Shown: positions 7,727 to 16,286 of the stretch, in pieces
Position numbering within the stretch: the first letter of the stretch is position 1
Layout: every line of letters begins with the position of its first letter
Source of the DNA: Lachnospiraceae bacterium UBA935
Lineage (GTDB): Bacteria > Bacillota > Clostridia > Lachnospirales > Lachnospiraceae
Reading direction: 5' to 3'
DNA: 64,000 nucleotides
NCBI GenBank assembly: GCA_002293525.1
Contig: DBDJ01000036.1
Coordinates: forward strand, 52,384-116,383
Notes under the pieces: model-generated
Told to the model about the DNA's origin: nothing
Databases searched by the model: none
The model's input: the letters and a program-made list of their open reading frames with translations, nothing else
Position numbers and translations under genes: made by a program

Positions 7727-8860
7727 TTATTGGTTTTCCCTAAGCTTCACAACATTGGCGGCTTTTCTGCGCCGCTCGTCCTCAAGCGCAGCATAGTGTT
7801 TTCGCGTAGTATTTACATCTTTATGTCCGAGCACATCAGCGACCAGATAGATATCCCCTGTTTCGCGGTATAACGAGGTTCCATAAGTACTTCTTAACTT
7901 ATGAGGGGTTATTTTCTTTAATGTAGTTACTGTCTGGGCATATTTCTTCACCAGATTTTCAACGGCACGCACCGACAGCCGTCGGTTCTGCATGGACAGA
8001 AAGAGTGCTCCCTCATGCCCCGACAAAGGGATCATGGAGAGCCGTTTTTCAAGATAATCATGCAGAGCATCAGAGACTTCATCACCAAAATAAACGATTG
8101 CTTCATAGCCGCCTTTTCTTCTGATCCGGATCCCGTTATTTTTAAAATCTATATCCCCGACATCCAGTCCGACACATTCCGAAACGCGTAGCCCTGTCCC
8201 TAATAGCAGGGTCAGCAAAGCAATATCACGTACTTTAGTCTTCGCATGATAGCGCAACTGATTTTTAGTCAATTTAGTACCATCCTCCACCTGATCCAGC
8301 AGGATGGCCACTTCATCGACATCCAGATGAACGATTTCTTTGTCATGCCGTTTCGGCATCGGCACGAGAGCAGCAGGATTGGTCTGGATCGACTCAGAGC
8401 GGAAGAAATAATTATAAAAACTCTTCAATGTAGCTAACTTCCTTGATTTCCCGCGTTCGTCATTGGTGATTTCTTTGCCGTCCTTTTGATACAACGTAAC
8501 GTAATCCAGATATTCTTCTATGTCATCACGTTTAATTAAGTCTAGCATACTTAAAGGAAATTCAGCTATTTCCATGCATTTACAATGACTGTTGTTCTGG
8601 TGCATATATTCAAAAAATACTCTTATATCATAAGCGTAGGCAAGCCTGGTACGAGAAGATGTGTATTCCTGTATTCCCCGGAAAAACTGTTTGCAAAAGA
8701 GCGGAAGAGTATCCAGCACTTCACGCATTCTCAGGGTATTGACTTTATTCTGCTCATCATGATAATTTTTATTGCTTTCCAAAATAATCCTGCCATCCTT
8801 CCATCTTGCCGCGCTGTATCGCTGTAAACATCCGTTCCCTGACCCCAGGGTTTTCAGCAT
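7727..8860 (-). CDS. Tyrosine recombinase (XerC/XerD-like)
   Basis: The frame is 377 residues long, with a SAM-like N-terminal core-binding region and a C-terminal catalytic domain. Visible catalytic residues are Arg in GTGLRVSE, the HKLR pair, His in LGHKD and the nucleophile Tyr in RKHYAAL. The first 90 bp overlap ttcA, so the true start is probably internal, for example the ATG near 8728 (MREVLDTL), although no ribosome site decides it. It may be a chromosome-dimer resolvase or a resident integrase. Its stop touches the convergent yneA-like gene. Confidence 0.85.
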   Translation of the reverse strand: MLKTLGSGNGCLQRYSAARWKDGRIILESNKNYHDEQNKVNTLRMREVLDTLPLFCKQFFRGIQEYTSSRTRLAYAYDIRVFFEYMHQNNSHCKCMEIAEFPLSMLDLIKRDDIEEYLDYVTLYQKDGKEITNDERGKSRKLATLKSFYNYFFRSESIQTNPAALVPMPKRHDKEIVHLDVDEVAILLDQVEDGTKLTKNQLRYHAKTKVRDIALLTLLLGTGLRVSECVGLDVGDIDFKNNGIRIRRKGGYEAIVYFGDEVSDALHDYLEKRLSMIPLSGHEGALFLSMQNRRLSVRAVENLVKKYAQTVTTLKKITPHKLRSTYGTSLYRETGDIYLVADVLGHKDVNTTRKHYAALEDERRRKAANVVKLRENQ

Positions 8861-9500
8861 TCAATGTTCTTAATAAATTTTTAACATATTCGCGTTTCGT
8901 ATATCCGTCTACCGGACAGGGACTTTTAACTACCGCAACCTTATAATGCTTAACAAACCCGATTACATCCGCTTCATCCATATACATCAGGGGCCTGATG
9001 ACTGTTATGTCCATCCGGTCCAGATAAGTGACTGGTGAAAAAGTATGGAATCTGCCCTCATAGATCAATGATAACAGCATAGTTTCCACTACGTCATCCT
9101 TATGGTGGGCATAAGCCACCTTATTACAGCCGGCCTCCCGCATCGCCTGATTTAACGCACCTTTACGCATCTTGGCACACAAGGAACAAGGATTACTTTC
9201 TCGGCGGTCTTCAAAAATAACCGACGCGATATCTGTCTTAATAATGGTATACGGTATGTCTAACGACGCGCACAGCTCTTTAATCTTGTCCAGATTCAGA
9301 TTATCAAATCCCAGATCCACCGTAACCGCATGAATGTCAAATCTACAAGGATAAAACCGCTTAAGGCCATGTAAGGCATGCAGCAGAGTGAGACTGTCCT
9401 TGCCTCCGGATATACCGACAGCTATCCGGTCATTCTCTTCAATCATGCGATAATCATCCACAGCCTTTCGGACATAGCTCATAACCTGTTGTAATTTCAT
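8769..9500 (-). CDS. ttcA: TtcA/TilS-type tRNA thiolation ATPase
   Basis: The 243-residue protein has the PP-loop GISGGKDSLTLL at about residues 29-40. CSLC follows in the middle and CPVDGYTKR later, as in TtcA, which binds an iron-sulphur cluster and thiolates cytidine 32 of tRNA. The AYAHHKDDVVETMLL segment is also conserved. A GAGGTGG ribosome site precedes the ATG. Gram-positive homologues are less well characterised, so the exact tRNA position is inferred. Confidence 0.85.
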   Translation of the reverse strand: MKLQQVMSYVRKAVDDYRMIEENDRIAVGISGGKDSLTLLHALHGLKRFYPCRFDIHAVTVDLGFDNLNLDKIKELCASLDIPYTIIKTDIASVIFEDRRESNPCSLCAKMRKGALNQAMREAGCNKVAYAHHKDDVVETMLLSLIYEGRFHTFSPVTYLDRMDITVIRPLMYMDEADVIGFVKHYKVAVVKSPCPVDGYTKREYVKNLLRTLNAENPGVRERMFTAIQRGKMEGWQDYFGKQ

Positions 9501-9582
9501 TTTGTCTTATCCACCTCGCTATCAACACATATTAAACTTAATTATACCAAAAACAAGCTTAAAAGTCTTGTGTATATTCGTT

Positions 9583-9741
9583 GAATAAGAAATTACCGAA
9601 TAAGAAATTATAGGTATTCGCTGAATAAGAAATTATAGGTGCTGAATAAGAAATTTTAGATGTATAAGAAATTATAGGTGAATAAGAAATTATAGGAATT
9701 AGGAGGAATTAAACGGATTTAAACGGATTTAAGCGGATTTA
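9583..9741. repeat. Short AT-rich tandem repeats
   Basis: Six imperfect copies of GAATAAGAAATTATAGGT (starts near 9583, 9598, 9623, 9644, 9664 and 9679) are followed by three copies of an AACGGATTTA unit (about 9711-9741). They fill most of the 390-bp gap between ttcA and the next gene. There is no open frame and no spacer structure of a CRISPR. Confidence 0.8.
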
Positions 9742-9890
9742 AGAGGAATTAAAAGAAATCAAAAAGAAATTAAGGACAAGGATAGCCATAACACCTATAC
9801 AAAAATTATCAAGCCATAACACGTTCTATACTTGTAATTCCCTGGATTTTACAGTATTATGAATAGGAGAGATGCATTGAAGGAGATTTT

Positions 9891-11177
9891 ATGAAATTTC
9901 GTCCTAATAAAAAAGATCTATCAAAAGGAATCATAGCGCTGCTAGTTATTATCGCGGCTATCTGTTTCTACTACCTTTTATTTAACGGAACTCATTTCAG
10001 TTCTATAATCAAGTCGATTTTTCAAATATTTATGCCAGTCACGTACGGGTTTATATTTGCATACTTACTGACTCCCGTAGTCAATAGGCTGGAAGTCCGG
10101 GTGATTCTTCCTGTCATCAAAAGATTAAAAATAAAAAACGAAGTTAAAGCTCAAAAAATATCAAGAGGACTAACGATCTTCATAACGGTAATGGTAGTGC
10201 TATGGGTAATTTATAGTTTCTTCGCCCTGATTATCCCCGAGTTGATCAGCAGTATCCGAAATATTTCCGTACAGCTTCCGATTTTCGTAAGAAATACTAC
10301 CGACTGGGTAAACAAAATCCTGGCAGATAATCCTGACATCAGGGATTTCATCAGAACCACCCTCCCCATCTATTCAGATCAGCTGCAAAGCTTTCTGAAT
10401 ACAAATATTCTGCCGCAAATGGAGACCGTCTTTAAATCCGTTACGCTCAGCGTAATGAGCCTAGTCCAGGTACTATGGAATTTTTTGATCGGCATCATTA
10501 TTTCCTGCTATGTGCTTTTTAATAAAGAACTATTTGCCGGTCAATGTAAAAAAATCCTATATGCTTTATTCAAAACACCGACAGCCAACAACATCATCCA
10601 ACGCTCCCGTTTTACCAACAAGACATTCAGCGGTTTCATCGGTGGCAAGATCCTTGATTCCCTTATCATCGGTTTATTATGTTTTATCGGAGTCAGCCTT
10701 TTACAAATGCCACATGCAGTCCTAGTCAGTGTCATAGTGGGTGTAACTAATGTAATACCTTTCTTTGGCCCATATATCGGCGCCATTCCCAGTGCCTTTT
10801 TGATTTTTATGGTAAGCCCGATAAAATGCCTTTACTTTTTGATATTTATCTTAATTTTACAACAATTCGACGGCAACGTCCTGGGACCAAGAATCCTCGG
10901 AGAGTCTACCGGCCTAAGCGGTTTCTGGGTGATTTTTTCGATTACCATTTTCGGAGGCCTCTTTGGTGTTTTAGGCATGATAATAGGAGTCCCATTTTTC
11001 GCTGTCCTATATACCATATTCAGAAGCTATATCAACAAAAAACTTACCCTCCGGGGTTTGCCCGACAGTACCATAGAATATCTAGATGTGGGCACGATAG
11101 AAGACAACAATTTAATAAAACTCCAACCAGAAGACAAAAAATCCCAAACGTCCCAGTCCACAAATAATTTAAAATAA
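9891..11177 (+). CDS. AI-2E family transporter
   Basis: The 428-residue membrane protein has paired N-terminal hydrophobic segments, a central soluble-looking region (about 120-190) and a C-terminal cluster of helices. The family motifs GVTNVIPFFGPYIGAIP and LQQFDGNVLGPRILGES are clear. Members include permeases and ion/H+ antiporters, and quorum-signal export is proven for only a few, so substrate is unknown. The start follows AAGGAGATTTT. A small membrane-anchored repeat protein follows after 30 bp. Confidence 0.9.
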   Translation: MKFRPNKKDLSKGIIALLVIIAAICFYYLLFNGTHFSSIIKSIFQIFMPVTYGFIFAYLLTPVVNRLEVRVILPVIKRLKIKNEVKAQKISRGLTIFITVMVVLWVIYSFFALIIPELISSIRNISVQLPIFVRNTTDWVNKILADNPDIRDFIRTTLPIYSDQLQSFLNTNILPQMETVFKSVTLSVMSLVQVLWNFLIGIIISCYVLFNKELFAGQCKKILYALFKTPTANNIIQRSRFTNKTFSGFIGGKILDSLIIGLLCFIGVSLLQMPHAVLVSVIVGVTNVIPFFGPYIGAIPSAFLIFMVSPIKCLYFLIFILILQQFDGNVLGPRILGESTGLSGFWVIFSITIFGGLFGVLGMIIGVPFFAVLYTIFRSYINKKLTLRGLPDSTIEYLDVGTIEDNNLIKLQPEDKKSQTSQSTNNLK

Positions 11178-11207
11178 CCCAAAAGTGAATAAGGAGGACA
11201 GAAAATA

Positions 11208-11507
11208 ATGAACATAATAATACCAATTATTATTATTGCCTTTATTTTAATAGTATACGTCTATACATTTCTCAAACAAAGAAATAAACGAATGGAAAAT
11301 CAAAGAAATCTAGACACATTTCGCATGCAATATCAACATCGTCTAACCAAACCCAATACCAACCCCATTACAAACCCCAATACCAATACCAACCCCAATA
11401 CAAGCACGACTCCAAATACCACCACACCAAATTATCATCATCACCCAAAACTCACTCACCAAGAAGATTATCGCGAGCAAAAAGATTATCACAACCAAAA
11501 AGATTAA
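11208..11507 (+). CDS. Small membrane-anchored low-complexity protein, probably truncated
   Basis: The frame encodes 99 residues: a hydrophobic anchor (about 3-22), a basic stretch, a Pro-Asn-Thr repeat region (about 45-75), then a six-residue repeat of the type YHNQKD. It starts behind a good AAGGAGGACAG ribosome site. The stop TAA falls inside the third hexapeptide repeat. Beyond it the same frame stays open with two more YHNQKA repeats to a stop at 11595-11597. That pattern suggests a point mutation has shortened a longer repeat protein. Function unknown; it may be cotranscribed with the AI-2E gene. Confidence 0.55.
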   Translation: MNIIIPIIIIAFILIVYVYTFLKQRNKRMENQRNLDTFRMQYQHRLTKPNTNPITNPNTNTNPNTSTTPNTTTPNYHHHPKLTHQEDYREQKDYHNQKD

Positions 11508-11552
11508 CACAACCAAAAAGCTTATCACAACCAAAAAGCTTATCACAACCAA
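11475..11552 (+). repeat. 18-bp tandem repeat
   Basis: Four units of the form AACCAAAAAGCTTATCAC plus a partial fifth. They encode the YHNQK(D/A) repeat in the frame of the preceding gene. One unit has AAC in place of ATC, which creates the TAA stop. Confidence 0.85.
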
Positions 11553-11619
11553 ACGTCAGCTGAAACTAACATCCCCCCCACAACACCTACCAATTAACCA
11601 ACCCTCAACACCCAACCCA

Positions 11620-11691
11620 CGACTTTAACGAATAGTTGGCTCAATATCAAGAGCAACCAGCACACCCCGCGCCAACTATTCGTTAAAGTCG
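11620..11691. terminator. 21-bp perfect inverted repeat, likely convergent terminator
   Basis: The arms at 11620-11640 and 11671-11691 are exact reverse complements (core CGAATAGTTGG) around a 30-nt spacer, followed by GGCTTTT on the plus strand. A third, direct copy of CGAATAGTTGG lies at 11699-11709 next to the stop of the minus-strand kinase-like gene. Confidence 0.6.
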
Positions 11692-11710
11692 GCTTTTGCG
11701 AATAGTTGGA

Positions 11711-12334
11711 TTACTGTTTATTCTCGAAGTCATCGATATATTGGATGATCAGCCGCACTGTCCCGTCAATCCCCAACACGCTGCTGTTTACGCAGAGGTC
11801 ATAACTGTCAGCCCGTCCCCACTTTTTCGAGGAATAATAATTATAATAGCTCTGACGCTGTTTATCCTTCTTGGCACACATTTCTTTTGCTTTAGCGGCA
11901 TCGACATTGTATTTTTCACAGACATGCTTGACTTTTTCTTCTTCATTTCCATAGATAAAAATATGGACACAGTTCTTTTTATCACTTAAGGCATAATCTG
12001 CGCAGCGGCCCATGATGACACAGGGCCCTTCATCGGCAATTTTCTTAATGGTATCAAATTGAGCCAGGAACACCTTATGACTGATCGGCATATCCACAAA
12101 ATGTGCCGCATTATAGCCAAATGAATACGTATCCATGACTAGGTTGTACAAAAAAGAACTGGTAGGCCTTTCATCATGGTTATAGATCATTTCTTCGCAG
12201 AATCCGCTTTCTTTGGCAGCCCTGGTCAGCAGTTCTTTATCAAGAAACCGGATATCAAAATGCTTGGCTACCTGCTCTCCTATTTCATGCCCGCCTGATC
12301 CAAATTGCCGTCCTATGGTAATAATGGTATTCAT
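11711..12334 (-). CDS. Cytidylate kinase-like family protein, second copy
   Basis: The 207-residue protein shares the family layout of the 5671-6303 gene: GRQFGSGGHEIGE P-loop-like segment, FLDKELL, CVIMGRCADYAL and a QSYYNYYSSKKW motif near the C terminus. The two copies are clearly divergent, so they are old paralogues, not a recent duplication. It is monocistronic and ends at a 21-bp inverted repeat. The reaction is unproven for this family. Confidence 0.85.
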   Translation of the reverse strand: MNTIITIGRQFGSGGHEIGEQVAKHFDIRFLDKELLTRAAKESGFCEEMIYNHDERPTSSFLYNLVMDTYSFGYNAAHFVDMPISHKVFLAQFDTIKKIADEGPCVIMGRCADYALSDKKNCVHIFIYGNEEEKVKHVCEKYNVDAAKAKEMCAKKDKQRQSYYNYYSSKKWGRADSYDLCVNSSVLGIDGTVRLIIQYIDDFENKQ

Positions 12335-12685
12335 ATAGCACCCCCATTCGAAATATTTAATTGGTTAAGTTTATTATAGCATATTACCACATTCAGAGGC
12401 AGAAATATATAAATTAATTTATTGAATTTATTGAATTAATTTCGCTGCAAGCTGTTTTCGCTATAATTAAGGCCATTTTCCGATTCGTTCCCCGCTACTC
12501 CGCCAGCCAGAAGAGATGATTTTCATTTTTCTGGCCAAAGGGCGAAGCAAACTGGCTTAATTCAAACAATCTTTAACTTGCCGAATAATTCGTTTATCAA
12601 TATATTCCAACGATTTATTCAATATTTTTATTGACTGTAACTAAAATAACCTAGTATAATTAAAATCACAAAAGGAGGAATAAAA
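12335..12685. promoter_or_regulatory. Intergenic region with promoter for the XRE gene
   Basis: TTGACT (12631-12636) and TATAAT (12655-12660) with an 18-bp spacer precede the XRE gene. Further left are AT-rich ATTGAATTT repeats and a short GCCAGAA/TTCTGGC hairpin near 12507-12533. No further gene is seen here. Confidence 0.55.
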
Positions 12686-13156
12686 ATGGCAAACATAGAA
12701 TTTTCAAGGGCTCTAAAAGAATTGCGTCAAAAGGCCGGATTCACCCAAAAAGAAGTCTATGAGCATTTTGAAATACCGCAGTCAACATTTAGTTCGTGGG
12801 AAGTCGGAAAATCGGAGCCATCGGGAGAAATGCTCCTAAGATTGTGTAAGTTTTATAACTCTGACATGCTGAAAGACTTTAATGCGAATGCCGATGCCCT
12901 AACAAACAACGAATTACTGGTTATAGAAAAATATCGTGAGCTAGACAATTATGGCAGAAATGCCGTTAAGGTAGTGATGGAAAATGAATTGAAACGTACC
13001 AAACATGACGCCGAAGAGAAAGCATTGATTGCCAGAATACATGAACTGAACCGAACGCTAAGTGCTGCTTACGAGCGAACCGACTTGGGCGATCTGTCCG
13101 ATGAGGAACTGGCCGAACTAAAAAGACTCGATGATGAGATAATTGACAGGATGTAA
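12686..13156 (+). CDS. XRE-family helix-turn-helix regulator
   Basis: The 156-residue protein has an N-terminal Cro/C1-type domain (about 5-60) with the pattern RQKAGFTQKEVYEHF and IPQSTFSSWEVGKSEPS. An acidic and basic charged helical C-terminal half follows. The AAAGGAGGAA ribosome site is strong. The next gene encodes a zinc-ribbon/Ltp-repeat membrane protein on the same strand after 85 bp, so the regulator may control it. Such regulators are common in prophage-derived and defence loci. Confidence 0.85.
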   Translation: MANIEFSRALKELRQKAGFTQKEVYEHFEIPQSTFSSWEVGKSEPSGEMLLRLCKFYNSDMLKDFNANADALTNNELLVIEKYRELDNYGRNAVKVVMENELKRTKHDAEEKALIARIHELNRTLSAAYERTDLGDLSDEELAELKRLDDEIIDRM

Positions 13157-13241
13157 CGGGAGAAAACTGTTGCGATGTCGCGATGAGGCGTATTTGCAAT
13201 TATATAAACATATTTAAACACAAGAAGAAAGGAATTTTACC

Positions 13242-14507
13242 ATGAATCAAATTATTTGTGAAGAATGCGGTAAAGAAATACCTGAAAAGGCGAATAATTG
13301 CCCCTACTGCGGTTATCCGGTATTTAATATGCCGCTGCGTCAGACGGTACCAGTGACACCTAGACCCCTGAATCAAAATCAGGTGAACCAATCAAGACTG
13401 ATACCGCCCATTAATAACACCATGCCGGCCACACCGACACAATCCGGTATGGGACTCGCGGCACTTATCCTCACAGTGTTGGGTTGCACTTGCCTGATTG
13501 GGACAATTCTTGCGATTATTGACCTTGCCAGAAAAGACAAAAGTAAAAAGCACACCCTATCTGTCATCGCCTTGGTTATATCAGGGCTTTGGCTTCTGAT
13601 TGGGATCGCTGGTTTAGCAAACACCGTCATTAACACTCCATCAAGCGCGTTTGTCGAGGAATTCTCTACCCCGGCTGTCGAAGATGATTCCTTCAGTGAG
13701 CAAGTGGCGGCTGAACCGGAGGTAAAAGAAGAACCCACTCCCACCCCTGAACCCACCCCTGAGCCTACCCCTGAACCTACCCCTACGCCGTCTCCCGCAA
13801 TCTCGAAAGAGGAATTCATGGCATCTTGTCAAGAAATTGACTACAAGACCTTGGCGCGTAACCCAGAAGAGTATATCGGCCAGCCAATCGTCCTGACCGT
13901 AAAAATTGAGCAGATATTACAAGGCGGCTGGTTTGACGACAGCCAATATTATCGAGTTTATACCAATGACGATTTAGATTGGTGGATGGGCGACGAATAT
14001 TTTATGTACGATTACCGGCTGGACGACGACACGCGACTGCTGCAGGATGATATTTTGAAGGTGTACGCAGAATTTGCAGGCTTGGAAACTGTTACAAGAG
14101 CGTTGACAGGAACAGACGAGGAAGTTCCGGCAATCAAGGCACTGTATATTGAAATATTAGAGGATGCCGAAAGTGTGTCAGCGGAAGATACTACCCAGAC
14201 AACAGATGACCCAAATGTCACGATGGGTCAAAGAAACGCCCTGCAAGAAGCCAAGAGCTATTTAGACCTTATGCCTTTTTCCTATGAGGGCATAATAGAG
14301 ATATTGGAATATGAAGAATATTCTTACGAAGATGCCGTTTATGCGGCAGACAACTGTGGAGCTGACTGGTATGAGCAAGCCGCTAAATGTGCTAAAAGTT
14401 ATCTGGATTTTATGGCGTTTTCCCGCGAAGAATTAATAGATCAGCTAGAATATGAAGGATATACTTATGAGCAGGCAGTGTATGGCGTGGAAGCAAACGG
14501 TTACTAG
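13242..14507 (+). CDS. Zinc-ribbon, DUF4190 and Ltp-repeat membrane protein
   Basis: The 421-residue protein has four parts. An N-terminal zinc ribbon (CEEC and CPYC, about residues 4-27) is followed by a DUF4190-like two-helix membrane region (about 68-130). A PTPEPTPEPT linker comes near residues 165-185, with an OB-like domain after it. Two C-terminal Ltp-type repeats (AKSYLDFMAFSREELIDQLE and YEQAVYG pattern) end the protein. Ltp repeats occur in surface lipoproteins, including a phage TP-J34 superinfection-exclusion protein. That supports but does not prove a role at the cell surface against phage. An XRE regulator precedes it. Confidence 0.8.
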   Translation: MNQIICEECGKEIPEKANNCPYCGYPVFNMPLRQTVPVTPRPLNQNQVNQSRLIPPINNTMPATPTQSGMGLAALILTVLGCTCLIGTILAIIDLARKDKSKKHTLSVIALVISGLWLLIGIAGLANTVINTPSSAFVEEFSTPAVEDDSFSEQVAAEPEVKEEPTPTPEPTPEPTPEPTPTPSPAISKEEFMASCQEIDYKTLARNPEEYIGQPIVLTVKIEQILQGGWFDDSQYYRVYTNDDLDWWMGDEYFMYDYRLDDDTRLLQDDILKVYAEFAGLETVTRALTGTDEEVPAIKALYIEILEDAESVSAEDTTQTTDDPNVTMGQRNALQEAKSYLDLMPFSYEGIIEILEYEEYSYEDAVYAADNCGADWYEQAAKCAKSYLDFMAFSREELIDQLEYEGYTYEQAVYGVEANGY

Positions 14508-14601
14508 ATTGTAGCCACCAAGCCCTTACCCTATGCCCTAGCGGTATGGGCATCACAGAAGGCACTGTATGGATTATTCAAACACCTTTGTTATCATTCA
14601 A

Positions 14602-14638
14602 AAAACGGTTTACATAAATATATTATGTAAACCGTTTT
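14602..14638. terminator. Bidirectional terminator
   Basis: AAAACGGTTTACATAA pairs perfectly with TTATGTAAACCGTTTT (16 bp, 5-nt loop). It separates the Ltp-repeat gene from convergent rluD. Confidence 0.85.
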
Positions 14639-14674
14639 AATGAATCATATAATCCTTCAAGCAGACATATCCTT

Positions 14675-15607
14675 TTATCGTTTCTCGGATAAACTATTCA
14701 ACAATTCTTCAAAATAGGCCGGCAAAGGCGCTTCTGTATGGATTAATTCATCAGTGACCGGATGGACGAACCCAAGTGTTTTGGCATGAAGCACCTGTCC
14801 ATTCAGGTTAAAAGGGCATTTCCGGTTTCCATATACATTATCACCGAGCAAGGGATGGCCAATATGGGTCATATGCACTCTGATTTGATGCGTGCGCCCG
14901 GTCTCAAGCTGACATTCTACATAAGTATAGTTACCGAAACGCCGCAGTACCCGATAATGTGTTATGGCTTCTTTTCCGTCAGCAATCACTGCCATCCTTT
15001 TCCGTTCTTTAAGATGACGTCCAATCGGTGCCACAATCGTTCCCACATCAGATTTTACGTCACCAAAGACAATTGCCTCATAGCGGCGTTCCAAGTTGTG
15101 GTCTTTAAGCTGGCTGGATATGCCACGATGTGCCACATCACTCTTACACACTAACAAGGCGCCGCTGGTATCGCGGTCGATCCGGTGAACGATGCCGGGA
15201 CGCAGAATTCCGTTGATCCCAGAAAGCCGTCCCTGACAATAATAAATCAGAGCATTAACTAGCGTCCCCGTATAGTGCCCAGGAGCAGGGTGAACTACCA
15301 TTCCCTGAGATTTATTAACGACCAACAGATGATCATCCTCAAAAAGTACGGAAAGCGGCAGATTCTCCGGCAGAATATCCGGAACTACTGCTTCGGGGAT
15401 CGTCAGGAAAATCCGGTCATCACATTTAACTCGATAATTAGCTTTTACAGGCTGCCTGTTTCCCGCACCCTTTTCCAGGAAAACCCGCCCCTCTTTCAAA
15501 AGCTTCTGAAGGTAAGAACGAGACAACGGATCGATAAGCAAACTGAGCTGCTTATCGATCCGTTCCCCTTCCTCTTCTTCCGCAATCTGAAATAAAAATT
15601 CCTTCAT
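14675..15607 (-). CDS. rluD: RluD-type pseudouridine synthase
   Basis: The 310-residue enzyme has an N-terminal S4 RNA-binding domain (about 15-75) and a catalytic domain with HRIDRDTSG, where Asp144 is the catalytic residue. LLVCKSDVAH and GRTHQIRVHM are also typical. It isomerises uridines in 23S rRNA. Several RluA-family members share these motifs, so the exact target uridines are uncertain. It sits at the end of a minus-strand cluster with lspA and aroB. Confidence 0.92.
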   Translation of the reverse strand: MKEFLFQIAEEEEGERIDKQLSLLIDPLSRSYLQKLLKEGRVFLEKGAGNRQPVKANYRVKCDDRIFLTIPEAVVPDILPENLPLSVLFEDDHLLVVNKSQGMVVHPAPGHYTGTLVNALIYYCQGRLSGINGILRPGIVHRIDRDTSGALLVCKSDVAHRGISSQLKDHNLERRYEAIVFGDVKSDVGTIVAPIGRHLKERKRMAVIADGKEAITHYRVLRRFGNYTYVECQLETGRTHQIRVHMTHIGHPLLGDNVYGNRKCPFNLNGQVLHAKTLGFVHPVTDELIHTEAPLPAYFEELLNSLSEKR

Positions 15608-15709
15608 AGTAATCCCGTTTCACAAGCTTTAACTTATTACGTCACTTATTACTTCCATTCGCATTACTTCCATTCGCATTACTATTCACAGTTAAAATCA
15701 ATACTATCA

Positions 15710-16249
15710 TTACTTGAATTCACGGTACTTTTTCTGTGTAAAACTTAAAAAATCAAAATCCGCATCCTTGTATTTAAAAAAGATAAGAATTACAAGTATC
15801 AGTGTGGCAATCGTGACATACATATCGGCAACGTTAAAAATCGGAAATGTCTGCCCGAACATCCGGATAGCCACTACATGAATAAAATCCACCACATAAT
15901 TCAGACGCAGCCGATCCAGCATATTACCGATTGCCCCGCCTCCGATCATAGTCAGCAATACATGAAGGGCGTCATACTTCTTCTTATCAGGCGCCTTATA
16001 AAGCACAAAAACCACCACACCGAGAAAGATCAGGGCAATAAAGATGAAGAAAAATTTTTGGTTAGGCAGCATCCCAAAAGCAGCACCAGTGTTTTCAAGA
16101 TAGTTGAATTCTAGAACATTGTCGATGATCCTGTAGGCTGGCTGGTTCTTCAGTTTCAGAGTCGCAAGATATTTCGAATATTGGTCGGTAATGATCAGTA
16201 TAGTTAAGAATAAGGCATCAAATATGAAAAGCTTGGATTTTCTGGGCAT
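15710..16249 (-). CDS. lspA: Lipoprotein signal peptidase (signal peptidase II)
   Basis: The 179-residue membrane protease has four hydrophobic segments. The two catalytic aspartates lie in GNMLDRLRL and FNVADMYV, with the DQYSKYLA motif near the N terminus. It removes signal peptides from lipid-modified prolipoproteins such as the LivK-like and carboxypeptidase lipoproteins encoded here. An imperfect duplicated ATTACTTCCATTCGC stretch lies just downstream (15645-15680). Confidence 0.94.
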   Translation of the reverse strand: MPRKSKLFIFDALFLTILIITDQYSKYLATLKLKNQPAYRIIDNVLEFNYLENTGAAFGMLPNQKFFFIFIALIFLGVVVFVLYKAPDKKKYDALHVLLTMIGGGAIGNMLDRLRLNYVVDFIHVVAIRMFGQTFPIFNVADMYVTIATLILVILIFFKYKDADFDFLSFTQKKYREFK

Positions 16250-16286
16250 TTTTACTTCCTTTCGGCTATATCAAATATCAAACACA

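Noticed and set aside
9583..9700. Possible CRISPR array
   Set aside because: Units are directly adjacent and imperfect, with no unique spacers and no cas genes.
12503..12533. Short GCCAGAA/TTCTGGC hairpin
   Set aside because: No T-tract and no adjacent gene end; likely chance.
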